Part shown: positions 62,011-64,000 of the stretch, piece by piece
How positions within the stretch are numbered: position 1 is the stretch's first letter
Layout: each line of letters starts with the position of its first letter
Source of the DNA: JBBRBB01 sp038206235
GTDB lineage: Bacteria; Bacteroidota; Bacteroidia; Chitinophagales; Chitinophagaceae
Direction: 5' to 3'
DNA: 64,000 nucleotides
Assembly (NCBI GenBank): GCA_038206235.1
Contig: JBBRBB010000015.1
Span: 1-64,000, forward strand
Made by a program: the position numbers and the translations under genes
The notes under the pieces: generated by a model
Databases searched by the model: none
Seen by the model: only the letters and a program-made list of their open reading frames with translations
Told to the model about the DNA's origin: nothing

Positions 62011-62989
62011 ATGAAATTCTTACCTTTTTTAATTTGCTTATCAGCAGTTACTCATCTTGCTGCACAAACCATTCAAACAAAACATTTGAATTATCAAAAC
62101 CGCAATCGTGAATACGTTGTGTTTTTACCAACAGGATTTTCATCAAATCAAAAGCTTGCGGTTTATATTGCTTTGCATGGCAACAGTGGTACAGATAAAG
62201 GAATGATGGATTACACAAGCTTGAACAACATTGCAGATACTGCAAAATTTATTGCAGTTTATCCTCAGGGTATTTCTAATAGCTGGGCAGATGGGACGCG
62301 GCACTACGGATGCAGATAAAATGGGTATTGACGATGTTAGATTCATTTCAAAAATGATAAATGCTGTAATTACTGATTATAATGCAGATGCAGTCCGTGT
62401 GTATGTTGCCGGAATATCAAACGGTGGTTTTATGGTGCAGCGGCTTATGTGCCAGCTTACAGATAAGATTGCAGCAGGCGCAAGTGTTGCAGCAGAAATA
62501 ATGGACAGTGTGCATTTACCTTGCAATATAAAATGTGCAAAGCCAATGATATTAATTCACGGTACAAAAGATAATCATGTGCCTTATAACGGCGGAGCTA
62601 TTAAAGGCCAAAATGGCGGCAATGGAAAAGATGGTTATAGCTTTTCAGCAGATTCATCTTTTCATTTATGGGCACAGCGTGATGGATGCAAAGGCAATTA
62701 CACAACTGAAAATTTACCCAATAAAGTAAAGAAAGATAATTGCACGGTTGTAAAGAAAACCTACACTAATTGTAAAGGAGAAAACAATGTTATTCTCTAT
62801 AAAATTGTAAATGGCGGTCATACATGGCCGGGCGCAAACTCAACTATCGTTACACAATTGTTGCTGGGAAACACGAATGAGGATATGAATGCAGGAGCTG
62901 AAACCTGGAATTTTTTTAAAACAAGAACATTGCAAACTTGTAATGCTCCAAGTAAATTGAATGCAGGTATAAGCTCACAAGAACAATAA
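62011..62989 (+). pseudogene. PHB depolymerase/CE1-type esterase with a frameshift
   Basis: The first frame (62011-62319) has a signal peptide (ending LAAQ) and the esterase start (HLNYQNRNREYVVFLPTGF, then LHGNSGTDKG). The second (open from 62231) continues with DADKMGIDDVRFISKMI, the nucleophile GISNGG, ILIHGTKDNHVPY and GGHTWPG. The join is at about 62296: GCAGATGGGACGCGGC needs one base fewer to read ADGRGTTDADK. Removing it gives one protein of about 325 residues in the LpqC/PHB-depolymerase family. It is either a recent pseudogene or a sequencing error. Confidence 0.85.
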
Positions 62990-63138
62990 AATATTCTTCA
63001 TAAATCAGCAGGCAGTAGTACCAAACAAAATTACAAAATCAAAATATGCTTTTAGTTGTGTTACTTTTCTTGATAAAATGCTTTTATTAAGGGGTTTAGC
63101 AGTAGTCTTGAAGCTTTTGGTTATGTGAACAGTTACTA

Positions 63139-63351
63139 TCACTTAAGAAAATCTTTGAGGGTTTGCAATTTTCTTCCGTTCTTTTTTGCCTGCTTTATTT
63201 CAGCGAGTTCTTCACGAATATCATTAAAAACTGCCAGCTTGTTTTGTAGCTTCTCGTAATTCGCATTCAAATCTTCCCACACTTTTACAGGTACAAGTAC
63301 GGAAGTTTTCTGTCCCTTCTCATCAGTAATGTATTTTAAAGCATTTGGCAT
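63139..63351 (-). CDS. Orphan antitoxin-like protein
   Basis: 70 residues from the ATG at 63351 (an in-frame start at 63369 adds six). It begins PNALKYITDEKGQKTSVLVPVKVWEDL, the N-terminal Phd/YefM-like pattern seen in Bacteroidota antitoxins, then a helical acidic/basic tail. No toxin gene is adjacent on either side, so it may be solitary or have lost its partner. It would be DNA-binding if functional. Confidence 0.6.
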   Translation of the reverse strand: MPNALKYITDEKGQKTSVLVPVKVWEDLNANYEKLQNKLAVFNDIREELAEIKQAKKNGRKLQTLKDFLK

Positions 63352-63389
63352 ATTATCTTCTTTCTGCAAATTTAATGAATAGTCTTTAA

Positions 63390-63445
63390 CCGCGTCTCCC
63401 CTCTCTCCCGATAAATCGGGATGGAGCGGGGCAGGGTGAGGTACA
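63390..63445. repeat. Palindromic intergenic repeat
   Basis: TCCCGAT-AA-ATCGGGA (63407-63422) within a longer imperfect palindrome (CTCCCCTCT to GGAGCGGGG). It lies between the orphan antitoxin and the divergent large exported-protein gene. It matches the style of dispersed palindromes elsewhere in the window. Confidence 0.6.
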
Positions 63446-63482
63446 ATAATTTTCTTATTATCTTGTTAAGTAAAGCGAACAC

Positions 63483-64000
63483 ATGCGCCGTTGGGTTACA
63501 TTCATATTGCTAATTGCTTTCATTATTGCTTCATTGCAGTCTGCTGCCCAGCAATCAAACCTCCGCAAAAAAACCATCGCAACAACCGGCACCATTCAAT
63601 TAGATTCCCTGAGCATCGTTCCCAATACTGTAATGATACCCGGCATTGATACCTCTTATTACACAACCGATTTCATTAACGCAGCCCTCACCTGGAAAAA
63701 ACAATTTGCAGCAGACAGCGCAGAAATTATTTACAGGGTTTTTCCGCTAAGACTAAATGCTGTTATTACCCGCTATCAATACGACAGCATCAAAAACAAT
63801 TTCATCGTTACACCTGAATATACTAAGCCGCAATCAACAGCTAGTGACAATGCCTTTCTCAACTTCGGCAAGCTTACTTACAACGGAAGCTTTGGACGCA
63901 GCCTCAGCTTCGGCAACAACCAGGATGCCGTCTTCAACTCACAATTAAATCTTCAATTGAATGGGTACATTGGCGACAGCATTGAAATCAACGCCGCCAT
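63483..64000 (+). CDS. Start of a large exported protein (partial)
   Basis: The ATG at 63483 opens a frame that runs off the window end (172 codons visible). It has a signal peptide ending at QSAAQ (about residue 23). The following text (KKTIATTGTIQLDSLSIVPNTV, VITRYQYDSIKN, LTYNGSFGRSLSFGNNQDAVF, LQLNGYIGDSIEINAA) resembles the N-terminus of large outer-membrane or SprA-like proteins, where an SGS-S-G-NNQD motif precedes beta-barrel repeats. The identity is tentative because the rest is outside. Confidence 0.75.
   Translation, partial: MRRWVTFILLIAFIIASLQSAAQQSNLRKKTIATTGTIQLDSLSIVPNTVMIPGIDTSYYTTDFINAALTWKKQFAADSAEIIYRVFPLRLNAVITRYQYDSIKNNFIVTPEYTKPQSTASDNAFLNFGKLTYNGSFGRSLSFGNNQDAVFNSQLNLQLNGYIGDSIEINAA

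Noticed and set aside
62270..62330. Copy of the ACTACGGATG dispersed repeat inside the depolymerase gene
   Set aside because: The similarity to the repeats at 32.2 and 34.8 kb is short, and the sequence is explained by the conserved GTTDADK-type coding text.

Overview
The window is chromosomal DNA of a Bacteroidota bacterium, most likely of the Chitinophaga lineage. The basis is a SprE/PorW-type lipoprotein of the type IX secretion and gliding machinery, several proteins with C-terminal type IX sorting domains, a DUF5916 outer-membrane protein, a 7TMR-DISM histidine kinase, Kdo synthesis genes, promoters resembling TAnnTTTG, and many short palindromic intergenic repeats. All function calls come from reading the sequence and remembered family motifs; no database search was run.

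Layout. 0-5.6 kb: a four-gene minus-strand operon (GNAT-like acyltransferase, ICMT/PEMT-like membrane methyltransferase, 7TMR-DISM histidine kinase, REC-histidine kinase), with a stand-alone response regulator divergent from it. 5.7-21 kb: mostly housekeeping genes (thioredoxin, nucleoside transporter, NagB-PIG-L fusion, tRNA-Arg, SprT-like protein, SprE, PBP1A, SDR, serine hydrolase) with one decayed toxin-antitoxin pair. 21-24.6 kb: a decayed small gene between direct repeats, a FadN-type beta-oxidation fusion, and the fossil of a sigma-54 activator. 24.6-27 kb: porin plus ammonium transporter. 27.2-30.5 kb: a defence cassette with an EcoRV-like endonuclease, its M.EcoRV-like adenine methyltransferase and a SIR2-like protein; a duplication scar separates the last two. 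30.6-41 kb: small and broken genes, including a truncated M14 peptidase, a vapBC pair whose toxin is split by a 54-bp insertion, and a 180-bp tandem-repeat surface-protein gene joined to a truncated sensor gene. An intact NAD-dependent formate dehydrogenase lies among them.

41-50.4 kb: DUF5916 protein, amino-acid racemase, two orphan phage-like genes, esterase, AsmA-like protein and an alpha/beta hydrolase. 50.2-56 kb: a tandem segmental duplication that produced two related type IX cargo genes and left a 3' fragment of the hydrolase gene. 56-61.1 kb: gltX, then a tightly overlapping Kdo operon in which a transaldolase-CBS fusion stands where an arabinose-5-phosphate isomerase (KdsD) might be expected. 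61.2-64 kb: a polysaccharide deacetylase with a heptanucleotide repeat inside its coding sequence, a frameshifted depolymerase, an orphan antitoxin, and the start of a large exported protein.

The strongest candidates for something undescribed are: (1) the acyltransferase/methyltransferase/7TM-kinase operon, which looks like a make-and-sense small-molecule circuit; (2) the EcoRV-type restriction-modification pair with a translationally coupled SIR2-like gene; (3) the transaldolase-CBS enzyme in the Kdo operon. Small-scale genome plasticity (heptamer repeats, short insertions, tandem duplications, gene fossils) recurs through the window.
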